NCBI GenBank assembly: GCA_023374045.1
Contig: CM041779.1
Coordinates: forward strand, 298,230,167 to 298,294,166
DNA length: 64,000 bases
From: Limonium bicolor
Taxonomy: Eukaryota > Streptophyta > Magnoliopsida > Caryophyllales > Plumbaginaceae
Reading direction: 5' to 3'
Shown here: piece after piece, positions 10,386-23,600 of the stretch
Layout: every line of letters begins with the position of its first letter
Numbering within the stretch: position 1 is the first letter of the stretch
Notes under the pieces: generated by a model
Database searches by the model: none
Seen by the model: the letters and a program-made list of their open reading frames with translations, nothing else
Told to the model about the DNA's origin: nothing
Made by a program: the position numbers and the translations under genes

Positions 10386-13300
10386 CAAGACTTGAGCATA
10401 ATGAATGGGTGACCTAGGTGGCTATCTAGGGCTTAATAATAGTAATCAAACAAAAGAAACGAATTGAAGATGTAATAAAAGCTAGATGTAAGGCATGCAT
10501 ATAAGTATGATGACAAGATAAATACAAGAAGCAAACCCACATGATGAACAAGTCAAAACTGGTAACAACAGCCATTCAAAGAATCATATATGTTTAGTGT
10601 TATCGAAAAATCTAAACTAAACAAAGGGTTTAAAACCTAACATTGTAATTGCAAGCATTAATCAAACCTAAGCCTAGTTGCTAGACCGCTTTATTCTACT
10701 TCTATTGGTTTCAATATCCCCTTGTCTATTGTTTTCTTTGGGTGGCCAGATTAGAGGTTCTACATCAGCAAACATGAAAACCGAGCCTGAAGATCTCATC
10801 AGATTATTGAACTAAAGCCCTATATCATAACTTAGACCAAATTATGCAGAAGAGAAACTGAGTCAGAAAGCTACCCTTGAAGTGCATTTCAGAAACCGGA
10901 ACGTGATAAATCTCAAGTCCTCCCACTCTCACGCATACATTTGAGTAAATCATCATTCAATGGAAGTAAGGATCAGCTATGAGTGTCGAAACTTTAAACC
11001 AGAGACAACAACAGAAACTCAGTAGTATTCCAGTGAAACCAGAAACTCTATCATCAGACACTCTATCGTATTCCAACAAAACCAGAAACATCAATGATCA
11101 GAAACTCATATGTATCCAAGGAAAATCAGAAACTTAATATCGCAAGCTCAAAATGTATTCAACACCATCAGAACACCCACATCAAACAAGTAAAACCGAG
11201 GAACTGATATACGAAACATCATAGAAAACAACCAAATAATGCTTTATTAGTTCACAGCAAGGATAGTTAGTCAAAATAGATAAAATAATAATAATAATAA
11301 TAAGAAATCAAACGCTAAAGAACAGATGAACTAGAATACAGTACAATGTGAATGTTGGACATATCACGCCACCCATCAGTAAAGGCTTAACGGTGGGGTT
11401 GAGATAGAGATAAATACCAGATGGAATGAGAAATAGAAATCTCCTGCAAATGGAGGTACGTTTGTTCTGTCAGGTGCGGATTCGGGACTCGCACAAAAAG
11501 TAAATCGCCTCTGTCAAGCCGTATCGCACAACACAACGCAGAGAAGGAACGCGGGTCTGTTTCGCTCCAGATTCAGTGTAAGCAGTGATAACATGACAAT
11601 ACAAAGTGTATGGCGATCAAAACAGGAAAGCATAAGAGCAACTCCCTCAGATTAAAAATGTAAGAGGACAAGAAAACATTCAGGCAGGACTATAAACAGA
11701 AAGAAACATTGGCTTTGCTGAGTTCGTGCGATGCTCATAGACCCTGAGGCTCATAGTGAGCTGGGTATCCATTGGAACGCGCAGACATAGTACAATGACA
11801 TAGAAAAGCTATATGGGGATGTTCCAAATGAACACAGACGTAGACGACTGATTCATGTATTTTCCCAGCAGTGGCATAAGGAACCCAGTGAACATAGGTG
11901 CATAGAAAGAATCGGAAAAAAAAACTGCAATAAAATTTGGAACCGAAGTTTATGTTTCGGTACCTATGTACGTCTTTGAACCGTGAACCCATGATGGGTT
12001 TGGTGCTCATCGGTGTGGCTTTACAAGGATTTTAAGGGGGAGGTACAGAGCAAACCAGAAAACCGAGAGTGAGAAGAATGCATACTCATAAATCGAATGT
12101 AAACTCGGTAGGTCACGTTCTACTCTGTGGGATTGAAATCCTCGGTGTTAGTTTTTAGTACAGAGAACGAAGAACTAAACAAAAATCAGAAAATGATGCT
12201 TTATCTGCCTTCTTCGAACCCATAGACCATGTTGGCCTTGATATCCCTTCAGGAGAAGCATGCTGACGAATGTAATTCAAAACGCCTATGCGAAGCCGGA
12301 ACAATGAACAAAGGAGACCACGAAATGAGAGCGGAAATTATAGATTTCGCCTCATATTCGTATGCTTCCCGCAAATCCAGAAACCAAGTTGAGCTTCTTC
12401 AAAAATCGAGTGTAGGCAGATTTGAGAAATACAGAGGAACGAGACATGGAGAACGGTGGACTTCGGAAGTAGAGTTCCGAAAAATACCGCTATTCTCTTC
12501 TCGTTTTAACCATCACCGACTGGATCATTTGGTTGAAAGAATCGAAGAAGAACATGAAACAACGAAAAAAATGAAAGGAAGAAGGAAAGGGAGAGCAAGT
12601 TTGAAATCAACAGTCAACGAAGAGCCAACGAGATAATCGCTAGCTTACGTATTTCTCAGACATGCGACAGAAGACAATGAAACGAAACAAAGATTTCGGT
12701 GATGGTGTTGGGGAATAGATTTCCGGTGGGAGAGACGTTAGGCAGTCTCTGTTGGAGAAAGTTTCGAATGTAGGTGAAGCGTTCTTTTGACGGATCGAGA
12801 GAGTGGATGTTTTGTATCGTCGGCTACAATGTTCTGACCATTATTAGCGTTTTCAAAATTGGTTGGAGAGAGATGAGGAGATGGAGGTGAGCGAGTGAAT
12901 CGATCGAACAGAGGTGGGAGACGGATGTGATGAGCAGAGCTTCTAATTTTTCTGGTTTCTGGTTTCGACGTTGAAATACCGGAGAAGAAGAAGAAGACTT
13001 AAAAAAACGATTCGAATTTGCGCAGAGGAGTATATGGTGTAGAAGACAGGTTCGAGAGAGAATGAAAGAATAAAATCGTGAGGTGTCGGCTTGTTGGAAT
13101 CCGTCCCCTCTACAGTAGGGTTTTCTTGTTCTCTTATAATGAGAAAGGCTTGATTTCAGGTTTAGGAGATGGGCTGGGTTTTAATGTGGGCTTTTTGAAG
13201 CCAAGGGCTGAAAATAGGGTGGGTTTAAGGAATTGGGCTAGGCCAGATTTCAAAGTGTGGATTGAGTTTAAAAGATGAAAATGAGTGTGTATAAATAGAA

Positions 13301-13647
13301 ATGAAAGTAAAAATACTATGCTAATAGTAGAATAAATAAATATAAGAAAAAGTGATAGATGAATAAAAATAAAATAAAATAAATAAAATAAAATAAATAG
13401 CATATAAACAAGACAAAATAAGATAGTGAAATAAGTGAATAAACAAAAGGGGACGACCTTGAAACTGGACTGTCGATGGAAATTCATTTTTGAAGAATTG
13501 TGTTTTTTTCTGAAATGTTTTGAAAAATGTTACAAAATGATGGTTTCATTTTAGCACGCACATTAATATGTTTTGAAAAAAGAAAGGCGACGACCCCTCT
13601 TATTATTTCGGAATTCGCTCTATGGGGTGAGAATTTTGGTGTCTACA

Positions 13648-13662
13648 GATGGCTCCCCTTGA
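13648..13662 (-). other. Polypurine tract of Ogre-like copy B
   Basis: Same purine-rich minus-strand sequence as in copy A, directly adjoining the TG start of the middle LTR. Confidence 0.6.
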
Positions 13663-13759
13663 TTCAATTCTGCAAGCCTTGCAGAATTGGATCAAGGTTG
13701 ACGGGACGCCAAAAATTCTCACTGCGGTTTATGATCTGCTCTTATGAATGCGGGTGCAC

Positions 13760-14695
13760 GGGGACTTATGACGGGCCCCAGATTGCGGTGATTGATGGTA
13801 TGAGGACTAATGACGGGCCTCAACTAGATCTTGGTGTCTAGCTCTAGGACTAATGACGGGCCTAGAATACGATCAATCAACCTATGCATGAGGACTAATG
13901 ACGGGCCTCAACTAGATCTCGGTGTCTAGCTTTAGGACTAATGACGGGACTAGAATGCATCTTCGAAATGTATGAGGACTAATGACAGGCCTCAACTAGA
14001 TCTCGGTGTCTAGCTCTAGGACTAATGACGGGCCAAGAATACAATCGGTATATGGGTTATGCATGAGGACTAATGACGGGCCTCAACTAGAACTCGGTGT
14101 CTAGCTCTAGGACATATGACGGGCCTAGAATGCATCTTCGAAATGTATGAGGACTAATGACGGGCCTCAACTAGAACTCGATGTCTAGCTCTAGGACTAA
14201 TGACGGGCCTAGAATACAATCGGTATATGGGTTATGCATGAGGACTAATGACGGGCCTCAACTAGAACTCGGTGTCTAGCTCTAGGACTTATGACGGGCC
14301 TAGAATGCATCTTCGAAATGTATGAGGACTAATGACGGGCCTCAACTAGATCTCGGTGTCTAGCTCTAGGACTAATGACGGGCCTAGAATACAATCGGTA
14401 TATGGGTTATGCATGAGGACTAATGACGGGCCTCAACTAGAACTCGGTGTCTAGCTCTAGGACTTATGACGGGCCTAGAATGCATCTTCGAAATGTATGA
14501 GGACTAATGACGGGCCTCAACTAGATCTCGATGTCTAGCTCTAGGACTAATGACGGGCCTAGAATACAATCGGTATATGGGTTATGCATGAGGACTAATG
14601 ACGGGCCTCAACTAGAACTCGGTGTCTAGCTCTAGGACTTATGACGGACCTAGAATGCAATTGAAAGTACGAGGACTTATGACGGACCTATAATA
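13760..14695 (-). repeat. Higher-order tandem repeat array B
   Basis: Second copy of the ~44-bp monomer/~175-bp HOR array. The monomer order matches array A, and the length is the same apart from a 3-bp insertion in A (tgctcttcg versus tcttcg near 1262). Same place relative to the LTR. Identical copy number after duplication implies the two internal regions split very recently. Confidence 0.9.
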
Positions 14696-17600
14696 CTTTG
14701 TGGAGTTGTACGAAACTCGCTGCTTTGAGTGGTTGATTGAAGGATGATTTTGATTGTGGATTGATTTGGGATTGGATGTTTTTTGGTTGCTTCTGTGAGG
14801 GATGTGATGGTCGAATGCTTTATGTCGATGTCACCTTTGACTTTGTCAGTGTGGGATGTGTTTCGGTTTTGTTTTGACAGTCTCGCCCGATGTGCACTAT
14901 AGTTTCGGGATTTTGTAGGACTCTTGGCTCCGGAGTTTCGAGATGGCTCCGGTATGGCTCTTGAGTTTTTGGTTTTTGTGATTGGTCTTTGAATGGATGG
15001 TTTTTTGTGAATGAGTTGACTTTGGGAACTCGATGGTTTTGATATGACCAGATGACTTTGGTATGATTGGATGGCTCTGGTTTGATATGTGACTCCTTGT
15101 GAGCAACGACTCTGGGATGGTTGGTAGGTTTGATTTGAATGGAGATTTTCAGGATCGTTGGTGGGTTTCAATTTGTTTTGGATTTTGAGTCGAATGTTGG
15201 GTTGATGTGATTGGTGGATTGTGTTGTGGTTGATGCATTTTGATGTGGTTGATAACATTTTGGTCAGGGATGGATGGCTTCGGTCCGGTTATGACTTCGG
15301 GATTTCCTCATGATGGCTCCAGGGTAGCTCGGGATGGCTCGGGGAAGGGCTATGAGATGGCTCCATTGGTGATGGAGAGGAAGAAAGGGGGAACTTTCGC
15401 CTGTGAAGTGGTCGCACCCTGGGCGGGCTGCCTACGTACTCAATTCCGTATTAAGATCAGACCTGACGTAGTTCAAAATTCTGTAGGCAAGACCTTGGTG
15501 ATGAGATAGATCTGATGTGGATTTGAGGTGGCTCACGTATTGTTCTCGGACTATTAGGATGCCCCCTGTGTAGTTCCAAGGATGGATTCAATGTCGGACG
15601 ATGGCTCCCGCATGGCTCCAGTTTGGTTCTGGATATGGTGTTGCTGAGGCTCGAGCATAACGCTGGATGACTCCGAAATTGTCTTCGTACGGCCTCGGAT
15701 GGCTTTAGTTTGGTTCGATGTAGCTTGAGGATAGCCCAGGATGGCTCCGGGATGGTTCGATGTAGCTTGATAATGGCCCGGGATGGCTCCAGTTGACATC
15801 TTTTGATCAAAAATTACGCTTCACAACTATAACTGAAGTCGACTTTCAGTGAGACTAGGCAAAGCTCTTACCAGTCGGATGTTGATGATGAAATGATTAT
15901 GTTAAATGTAGACGTTGAGTGCTAAACGAGATGTAAAATGCGTATGCAGTTTTTTTTTTTTAGAGAAAGTGCGGTCCTAACTCTATTAGTATGAGGTTTA
16001 CGAATATAAGACATCTTCAGGTCGATCTTGAGTGATTGTTGAATTGGAATGTGTGAATCACTTTCCTCTCATGGAGGGATGCGGGTTAATCTCTCGTGAG
16101 TACGTTTGTGTGTGCTAATGTCGTGATGATGCTCTCGATGCTCGGAGCAGTATTTCCCTAGGAATTTCTTTCGAGGTTTTGGACTTTCCGATCCTTACAA
16201 ATTCCTCACCTGCAACGGGGTTGGCTGTTTATGTGTGGTGCTTTAATCAATGAGTCACTCGCACTCTGAAGACCTCGTGAGATAAGGTCACACTCATTCA
16301 CTCATGGTCCCTTTGGAAAGACGGGACATGTTGATAACAAGTACGAAGCTTATGATTCATGTTTCAGATCCGATACTTTCAGTTAACGCTCATCGACTAA
16401 CGAGTCAGAGGTCTTTTATTGGGTTATAACGGGGCTAAGGGGTATGATGTATGTCACATGGGATTGGAGGATTTATTTGGGAATTGTGGAGCTTTTGTGC
16501 AATGGAGGACATGTTTCACCTTTGCCATGGGTGGAATGATTAGACGGGTTTTGATTACCCCTTATCAGTTTCTTCGGGACATCATTGGTCCTTTTGGTTT
16601 GGATTTCTCTTCTTGCCTCTTCTGGCGTACGATTTAAACTTTCTTCTCATTTTTGTGTTGTGAAATTGCATTTGGCTCATCGATTTTCTCAAACGTTCTA
16701 TGCTTTGTATTTTGGCTTTCAGCTTTGGAGTTGCATTGACTCGCTGATCTTCTTGAACATTTTCGGTATTCTTTTTGGTGTTTGGCCTTGGAGTTGCATT
16801 GACTCACTGATTTCTTCGAGTATTTCATTGTTTTTGTGGAAGATGGTGGGGAGGGACCATGGCTCTGGCTCCTTTGAGATCCTCTTGTAAGGGCAAGTAA
16901 GTATATGTACGTGGGTTGGCATGTTGTGGAGTTTCTGAAGAAAGAGTTTTTCATGAAAGGCTCAGCGGGGCTCACTAAGGGGTTATGTAAAGGGCAGTCA
17001 AAGCTTTTTGGTTTTTGTGGAGATTTTTATTCCTAAGTGCCTCGTCATTCTCATTAGTCAATAATTGTTTTCTTACTATTCTCGAATCTTTGCATGAACC
17101 ACAGTTCGTATCTTGCTATCGATATTGATCTCGCTCTAAATTATGCCTCTCCATGTGCTGAAGGAAAGCACAAGTCGCTCATGGTTTTACCTTGATTGGC
17201 TCTCTCTACCTTCCCTCGTCGCTCAGTGGATGGTCCAATACCCTCTTTTGGAATTCAAGAGAAAATACCGCTCTTTGCGCACTACTCACTTGGTTTGTGG
17301 TGCTGATTTTGATGAGACCCTTGTGTTCATTGATGGGTCGAGAGTTAAGTAGTTCACGCGCTCTATTCAAGCAATCAACCAAGATTTTCGCCAAAGACGT
17401 CGTTTCGATACGGGAGTATGCAAATGCAACGATCTACCATGCAATGTGTTGTGATAATATGGAGTTACTATTTATAGGATGTGTCAAATGCTGAAAATGA
17501 TGAATGAAGATGGTTGACTTCAAGTTTTGACTAAATGTTTGTTTGTTTGTTTTTTTTTTTGATGCAATGCATGTGTGGTAAGGCTACACCTAGTCTCGCT

Positions 17601-20600
17601 TGAGTCGGCTCTAGTTGATGGTCCATGAAATTCATCCCGTCAGTGTCGGTCTTGGATATGGTCTAACAGTTGGGGTTGTTGTCTAAGAAGTAACTCTCGA
17701 GCGAGGTCAGGTTGGTGATTGGCTCCTGGATTTTGGATTTTAGGGAGTGACAACTCCCGCATGGTAGCCCCCATATGGACGACTGCACTCTTCTTCTTCT
17801 CTTCTTCTTCTTTTTTTTTCAATCATTCTGGTCACTGTGCCCATGGTGATTCTGGGTTTGGAAAAGGCTCAAACTCTCTGGTGTTTCTTCACCATCCTAT
17901 TGAAGATTAGTTTGGAGTTGAGATATTGGGAAAGGCTGGTGTGTGGCAAGTGATGATGAAACACGTGAGTGCGTGATGCTCGTGAGTGTTTACAGATTCA
18001 TATTGCTGATGATTTTGGACTGACTGAAGTGCATGTGACCTTTTTGTCATGAATGCATGCATGTTTTTTGTTTTGCGCTCGGTTGTATTTGTTGACATTG
18101 TTTATTTAGGGGATGCCTCCTGTAGATACCGTGTTTTCACCCCATAAAGCAGAGTTGATGAATGATATATCGATGTGAGGGGTCGTCCCTTATTCGTTTT
18201 TATTATACGTGTATGCCAAAAGAAACCATTTTAGAAAACATTTTGAAAACGCGTGTTTCAAAGTGGTGGATTTTCTCAATATGAATTTTGACACTCGGTC
18301 ATTCGCAAACAAATAGGAGTGGGGAACCCTATACACATTGATCTAAATAAATTCAAAGGGAATGTGCAACCTATACACAAAGTCTATCAAAATTGACAAG
18401 AAGAAAAGAATGCTAGGGAAACCTATACATCAATTCTAAAAGTCATAAATGGGGAAGTTTTGAGCTAAACTTCTTTCAACTCTTCTGGTCCGTCCTCGGG
18501 CTTCTGATCGACTGCTTGCGCTCATCTTCAGACTCTTGCCTGGCTGCTTGCTCGTTGTTGGGCTCTTGATCAGCTGCCGCTCGTCTTTGGGCTCTTGACC
18601 GCTACTCGCTCGTCTTCTGGGGGCTTGTAGTGAAGTGGTACTATGATCAAACAAAACGGGTTGGTGTTCCTCTGATTCTTTACATTCTTGGACTCGACTT
18701 TGTTTGGATGTGGTCGGTCTTCATGTGTTTCGATTTGTTTCACGGGTTTGTGGTTCTTCTGATTTCCGACATTCCTGAACGCGAATGTTGTTGCTAGTCT
18801 TCATTTGCTCTGGATTCGGACTGGTGCTCCTGATCTTTGGTTCGAATGGTTGACGTTGGTCTTCACGTTGCTTGGCTAGCTCCGCGGGTTGGTGCATCTC
18901 TAGCTTTCGGCTGATTCGCGTAGTCGGCCTTCATGCTGCTCTACTTGCTCTGACAAGGGGAATAAATGATATTTTTGAGAAGGAAAGATGAATGATCGAG
19001 CACAGAATCTCATGTGAAAATCCACCACTTTTGTGAAAACACGAAATGACTAGAACGCTCCATAGTAATGACTACTGCTCTTGAAGGTGGGTTTAACTTC
19101 AAAAATGGGTCATAACATGGGACTGAATCATTTATTTTGAAATACGTTTGTGAAATTCAATTTTGAAAACTGTTTTCGAAACTATTTTAAAAATCATGTT
19201 GTGAAGAATGTTGTTTGAATTCGTTTGTGGAAAGTAGGTTTTTTCGAAATCAAATTTTTGAAATTTTTTCGGAAAATAGCATTTTAGTGAAATAAACCTT
19301 TTAAAGGAAATTGATAATTTTGAAAAACCCGTTTATGAGTAAATATTTTGTGGAACTTTAAATTAAACGAGCTCATAAACGGCTTTAAGGACATGCAAAC
19401 GAGAATTCCGAACATTTTAAAACGGATTGATCTGAAAAAGTGGTTTGCACATGTATAGCATAAAGTAAATCGCGGCTATATTGGATGTGGAGCTGTAAGT
19501 GTTAATGTTGGGATATCACTTTCAAGGTCAATTATGATTCCATCTCACCGGGGGAACCGTCGTCCCTTCACTGTCATCTCTCGGGGTTTTTCTCTGCTAT
19601 ACCCCTTGCGAGGCACGTCATAAAGAAAGTCCGGAGTGCTTAAGTTCGAAGGTCAGGACATCCGAGATGATAAGGAAACATACGCCACGGCCAGTGATGA
19701 TCCGACAACACCCCACTTTTCGGGAAACTCGGGAAGTATTTGCATGGGAACGGTCTCTCGTCACCTGCGCGGTCAGGTGTGTCTAAAGTCCAAATTATTC
19801 ACTGACTACGTTGTGCCATGTATGGGTATTCGGTAAATACGGGATCCTCTATGGACGTATAGCGTGACATTGGGCTTTAGAGACACATGTAGTGCAGAGG
19901 AACAATGGAGAACTGAGCCCATGCAATCTTCAGGGTAAGGCAAAAGGGCGGTCAGACAGGCGGCATACAAGGGGGTGACTTCCATAAAACCCGTCTTAGA
20001 CACCGGACCAGGTAGCTGGACACTGAAGGCTCAGAGTTCACTATATGCTGGCTTTGACTCGGATAATGGAGGATAATTTTGGATCATGAGCTCAAGGCGT
20101 CGGTCAGAAACCTTACCGCCCCGTGGGTTTGTTCACTCATAAAGTGACCCTAGCTCCTGGGGAATCAACCGTGGACCGGTTGGGGATCCCGTGACATCGT
20201 GGGTAAATCGGGTGACACAGAGGAATGCATGTCCTAAGCTACCCACCCCATGCACCCCACAATGTAACATAAATATGAAAGCAATAACTGAAACAAACGA
20301 AGTTAGCACCGACCTATTTGCTAAGGGTTTTATCTTGAGATTAGTGATACCAAATTGGTTGTTTATTAACCTAAAGGGAAGTTAGCTTCATTCAGTCCTA
20401 AGTGTCTCTTTCTAATCGTGAGCTAATTATTAACCCAATTGTTGCAATGTTTGCTGAGGATCTAACAAATCCTAGCTGTCCTCATCAGCTACACACTTTA
20501 AGTGTGGAGTAGAATATCCTAAAGGCTTTGAAAAGAATCTCTTGAAGGTTTTGAAAGAAGTGGGGAAGTCCCGAAAATTTTGAATGGAGTTCAGTCTTCC

Positions 20601-20629
20601 TTGAGTTTGAGAAAAACTTACTCAAGTTT

Positions 20630-20647
20630 TCCCCAGCAGAGTCGCCA
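20630..20647 (-). other. Primer binding site, tRNA-Arg type, copy B
   Basis: Minus strand reads TGGCGACTCTGCTGGGGA, a full 18-base match to the Ogre-type tRNA-Arg primer site, 3 bp from the LTR end at 20651. Confidence 0.9.
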
Positions 20648-20650
20648 TTT

Positions 20651-23600
20651 TGTGGAGGGTGATTTTTCGGTATGAGGGGGGCTATCTAATATGGTTCTTG
20701 ACTGAGAGCCTAGATCCTAAAGTGCCATTCTGGAGGGTGAAAACCCGTTATTTTGGCAACCCTCAAATACCTACTAAATCGTCCGTCTTTCCCAGAAAGC
20801 ATAAGGGGAGTGTAAGTGAACACTACACCCGCTCTCGATGGACCCCACGCGGACTTATGCCTCTATTAGGCGGAATTGACTAGAGTCGCCACCTAGTTTT
20901 GACCTAAGGAACTAGGAAGGAAGAAGAAGGGTTCTAAGAACCGTTAATTGACTCTGATGATTTATTGCCTATGGATAGGACTTATCTGGTCATGTCAGAG
21001 ATTCTATTGTGGGTTCGCACTGGGTTACACCCCTTAGAAGTGGCAACGACCACGACTTCGGATTGGTGCCCGAGGAAACCTCGGTCTCCAATTGTCGGGA
21101 TTGTCTTCTTTCAAAACCTTTTTAGAGAGATTCATTAAAACCAAAGGTAGGATTGAGTGGGGGCTGAGGAAGAGAGTGGATGAGGCGAGCTTTTCTGCCA
21201 AGCTAGCGCCAGAAGAACGGGTTAATTCGGACGGTATATAATGAGTATTGGGAAAAGTCTGAGGTTGAATGAATAGACAGGACCTAGTGTTTGAGGGTTT
21301 GAAGTATGTGAGCTGAAGAAGGTTTGAGAGATATGAGAACCACCTTAGAAGGGGAAAATGATTTTTTGTTTGGAATGGGGTCGCACCCTGTGTGGGTTGC
21401 CTACGTACTCAACTCCCTGTTGAGATCAGACCTTACGTAGTTCACGGTTTTGGGTTTTCGAAGTTTTGATGTTTGTGGAGTTTGAAGATATTTGAGGTGT
21501 TTGAGAGGTTAGTCTGTGCGACGCTCGGGTCTGTGAGACATTCGAATCTGAAGATGGTGAAGAGACTGAGATGTTCGAGTCTGTGGGGAACTCGGGCCTA
21601 TGAGACTATAGAAGTTTGGAAGAGGTCGGGATTCAGGAGATGTTTCGAGTTTGGAAAGATTTGAGTGAGTATGTGAGGCAATTGAAGTTTGAGTAGAAAT
21701 CCCGGGCTTTTCGGATTTGAGGTTATGAAAGGGTTGATGTTTTGGGATGTTTCGAATTTAGAGTGAGATGATGGTGGACTGAATTGTTTGGAGGAATGAT
21801 TGTGAAAAATGTCTCTCTTAAAGTTTTTAAAATCGAGAATTCATTATTATTGTAAAAGGGCGGATAATCCCGAGGGATTACCCTATGTACCCCCTCGAAC
21901 ACGACACTTAATTAATAGTAAGTGTCGAGGCTCGAAAGATGGGGCAATGAATTTATGTTGAAAAATAGGATTTAGAGAGAAACACCATGAATGAGATGTT
22001 CTCGGTCAAACCTAGTAACGTCTCTAACTCCCGGGTTTAAAACATTAAAAACCGAAATACTGAAATCGAGTGGAAGGGAGTTAGACGATTCTAAAAATCC
22101 CGACTGCGACTAGGAAGGTCGTTACTTCCCTAGCACCCCGCCTTGTAAAAATCTAGGCTGCAATTAGGGGAGATTTGTCACCCCAATGCCCCGCCTAAAG
22201 AGATCCAGACTGCGACAAGGGACGTTATGACCCCAGTGCCCCGCCTCGGATTTTTATTTTGGGAAGGGAGACAAGCGATGTTCTAACCATAGATGAAATG
22301 TTTTGAAGGGGTTAGACATCCCATGTTCCTCGAAAACGGTTTAGTTTTGAGTTTGAAAACTGAATTGGAAAACTTTAAAAGTTGTTCGGAATTCTCGATG
22401 AAGAAACACTAATTTTGAGAAATGTTTCAGGAGAAAACTTTCTGTATATGTGAGAAGAACTTTCTGCATTTGAGAAGAGTTTTCTGTGATGTGAGAAGAA
22501 CTTTCTGCATTTGAGAAGAGTTTTCTGTGATGTGAGAAGAGTTTTTCCTTTAAAATTCCACAAAATGGTTTCTTTGAAAACGTGATAAAATGATTGTTTG
22601 AAATATGAGGAAGAAGATTTTTGTGATTAGAGCCAAATAAAGAGGAATGTTTTTGGATTTTTGAATGGGATCTATAAGTTGGATTTGGGTTAGGTTGACT
22701 TGGTCGAATTGAATCGGACCGAATTGAATTAAAGACGAGATGGTTTGAATTGAACAGGATTGGATTGAATCGAGTTGGGCTTGGGCCTCAGAATTGGGTC
22801 AAGGTCAACGTTAAGGTCAACTTTTTGGTCAAGGTCGATGTTTGACATTTGTGGGCTTGGTTTGGGTTGGTGGGCTAATGGGCCGGATTGGGTCAGACTG
22901 GGCTAGTGGGCCGGATTGGACTAATGGGCCGAGTGTGAGTATCTGGGCCGAGATTGGTTTTGGGCCACGGGCTTTGGGCCAGGTGTGGGCAAAGGGCAGA
23001 GTGGGTTTGAGCTTGTTTTTGGACCGCGGTTTGAATGATGGGGTATTGGGCCTTGTTAGGCTAATGGGCCGAGTGGAGTTTTGGGCCAAGCCGAGATTGG
23101 GCCAGACTTTGGAATTGGGTCGATTTGGGCCTAGGGCTTGAATTTATCTTGGACCTTGGAAATGGGCCACACTTTAGATTTGAATTTATTCTTTTTTTTT
23201 TGGGTAAAGTTTTTTAATGAAATTAGGGATGGTTTGGGATAGGCTTTAAAAGTTCGGAAGGTATTGTTCCCCACAAAGCAAATCAGAAATAAGCTAGCTG
23301 TGGGGTACCTTCAAAGGCTTGAAAGAGCTGCTCAAAGTTTGGAAAGCATTTGTTCCCCACAAAGCAAATCAGAAATAAGCTAGCTGTGGGGTACCTTCCA
23401 AGACTTGAGCATAATGAATGGGTGACCTAGGTGGCTATCTAGGGCTTAATAATAGTAATTAAACAAAAGAAACGAATTGAAGATGTAATAAAAGCTAGAT
23501 GTAAGGCATGCATATAAGTATGATGACAAGATAAATACAAGAAGCAAACCCACATGATGAACAAGTCAAAACTGGTAACAACAGCCATTCAAAGAATCAT

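Larger units (their letters stand above)
7636..13647 (-). repeat. Middle LTR of Ogre-like array (6,012 bp)
   Basis: Bounded by tgtggaggg at its plus-strand left end and tgtctaca at its right end, so TGT...ACA in element orientation. It is shared as 3' LTR of the right unit and 5' LTR of the left unit. No gene is supported: the 135-codon plus-strand frame near 12229-12636 is broken in the other LTR copy. It carries several internal repeats listed separately and a TAA microsatellite at ~11284-11308. At 6 kb it is long even among Ogre-type LTRs. Confidence 0.88.
13648..20650 (-). other. Internal region B of Ogre-like array, no recognisable coding
   Basis: A 7,003-bp near-duplicate of 601-7635 with the same array, motifs and primer site. 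It differs mainly by small indels, dense between about 17720 and 19400, where homopolymers are repeatedly shorter than in copy A. No retroelement protein is encoded. A 193-codon minus-strand frame at 14677-15258 exists only because of small indels; copy A has 142 codons there in a different extent, so it is not treated as a gene. Confidence 0.75.

Noticed and set aside
12229..12636. 135-codon plus-strand frame in the Ogre-like LTR
   Set aside because: The homologous stretch in the other LTR (~25240-25655) is broken by indels and a stop, and composition is that of noncoding LTR.
14677..15258. 193-codon minus-strand frame
   Set aside because: Ser/Thr/Asn/Pro-rich, overlaps no domain, and its extent depends on small indels not shared with copy A (1790-2218).
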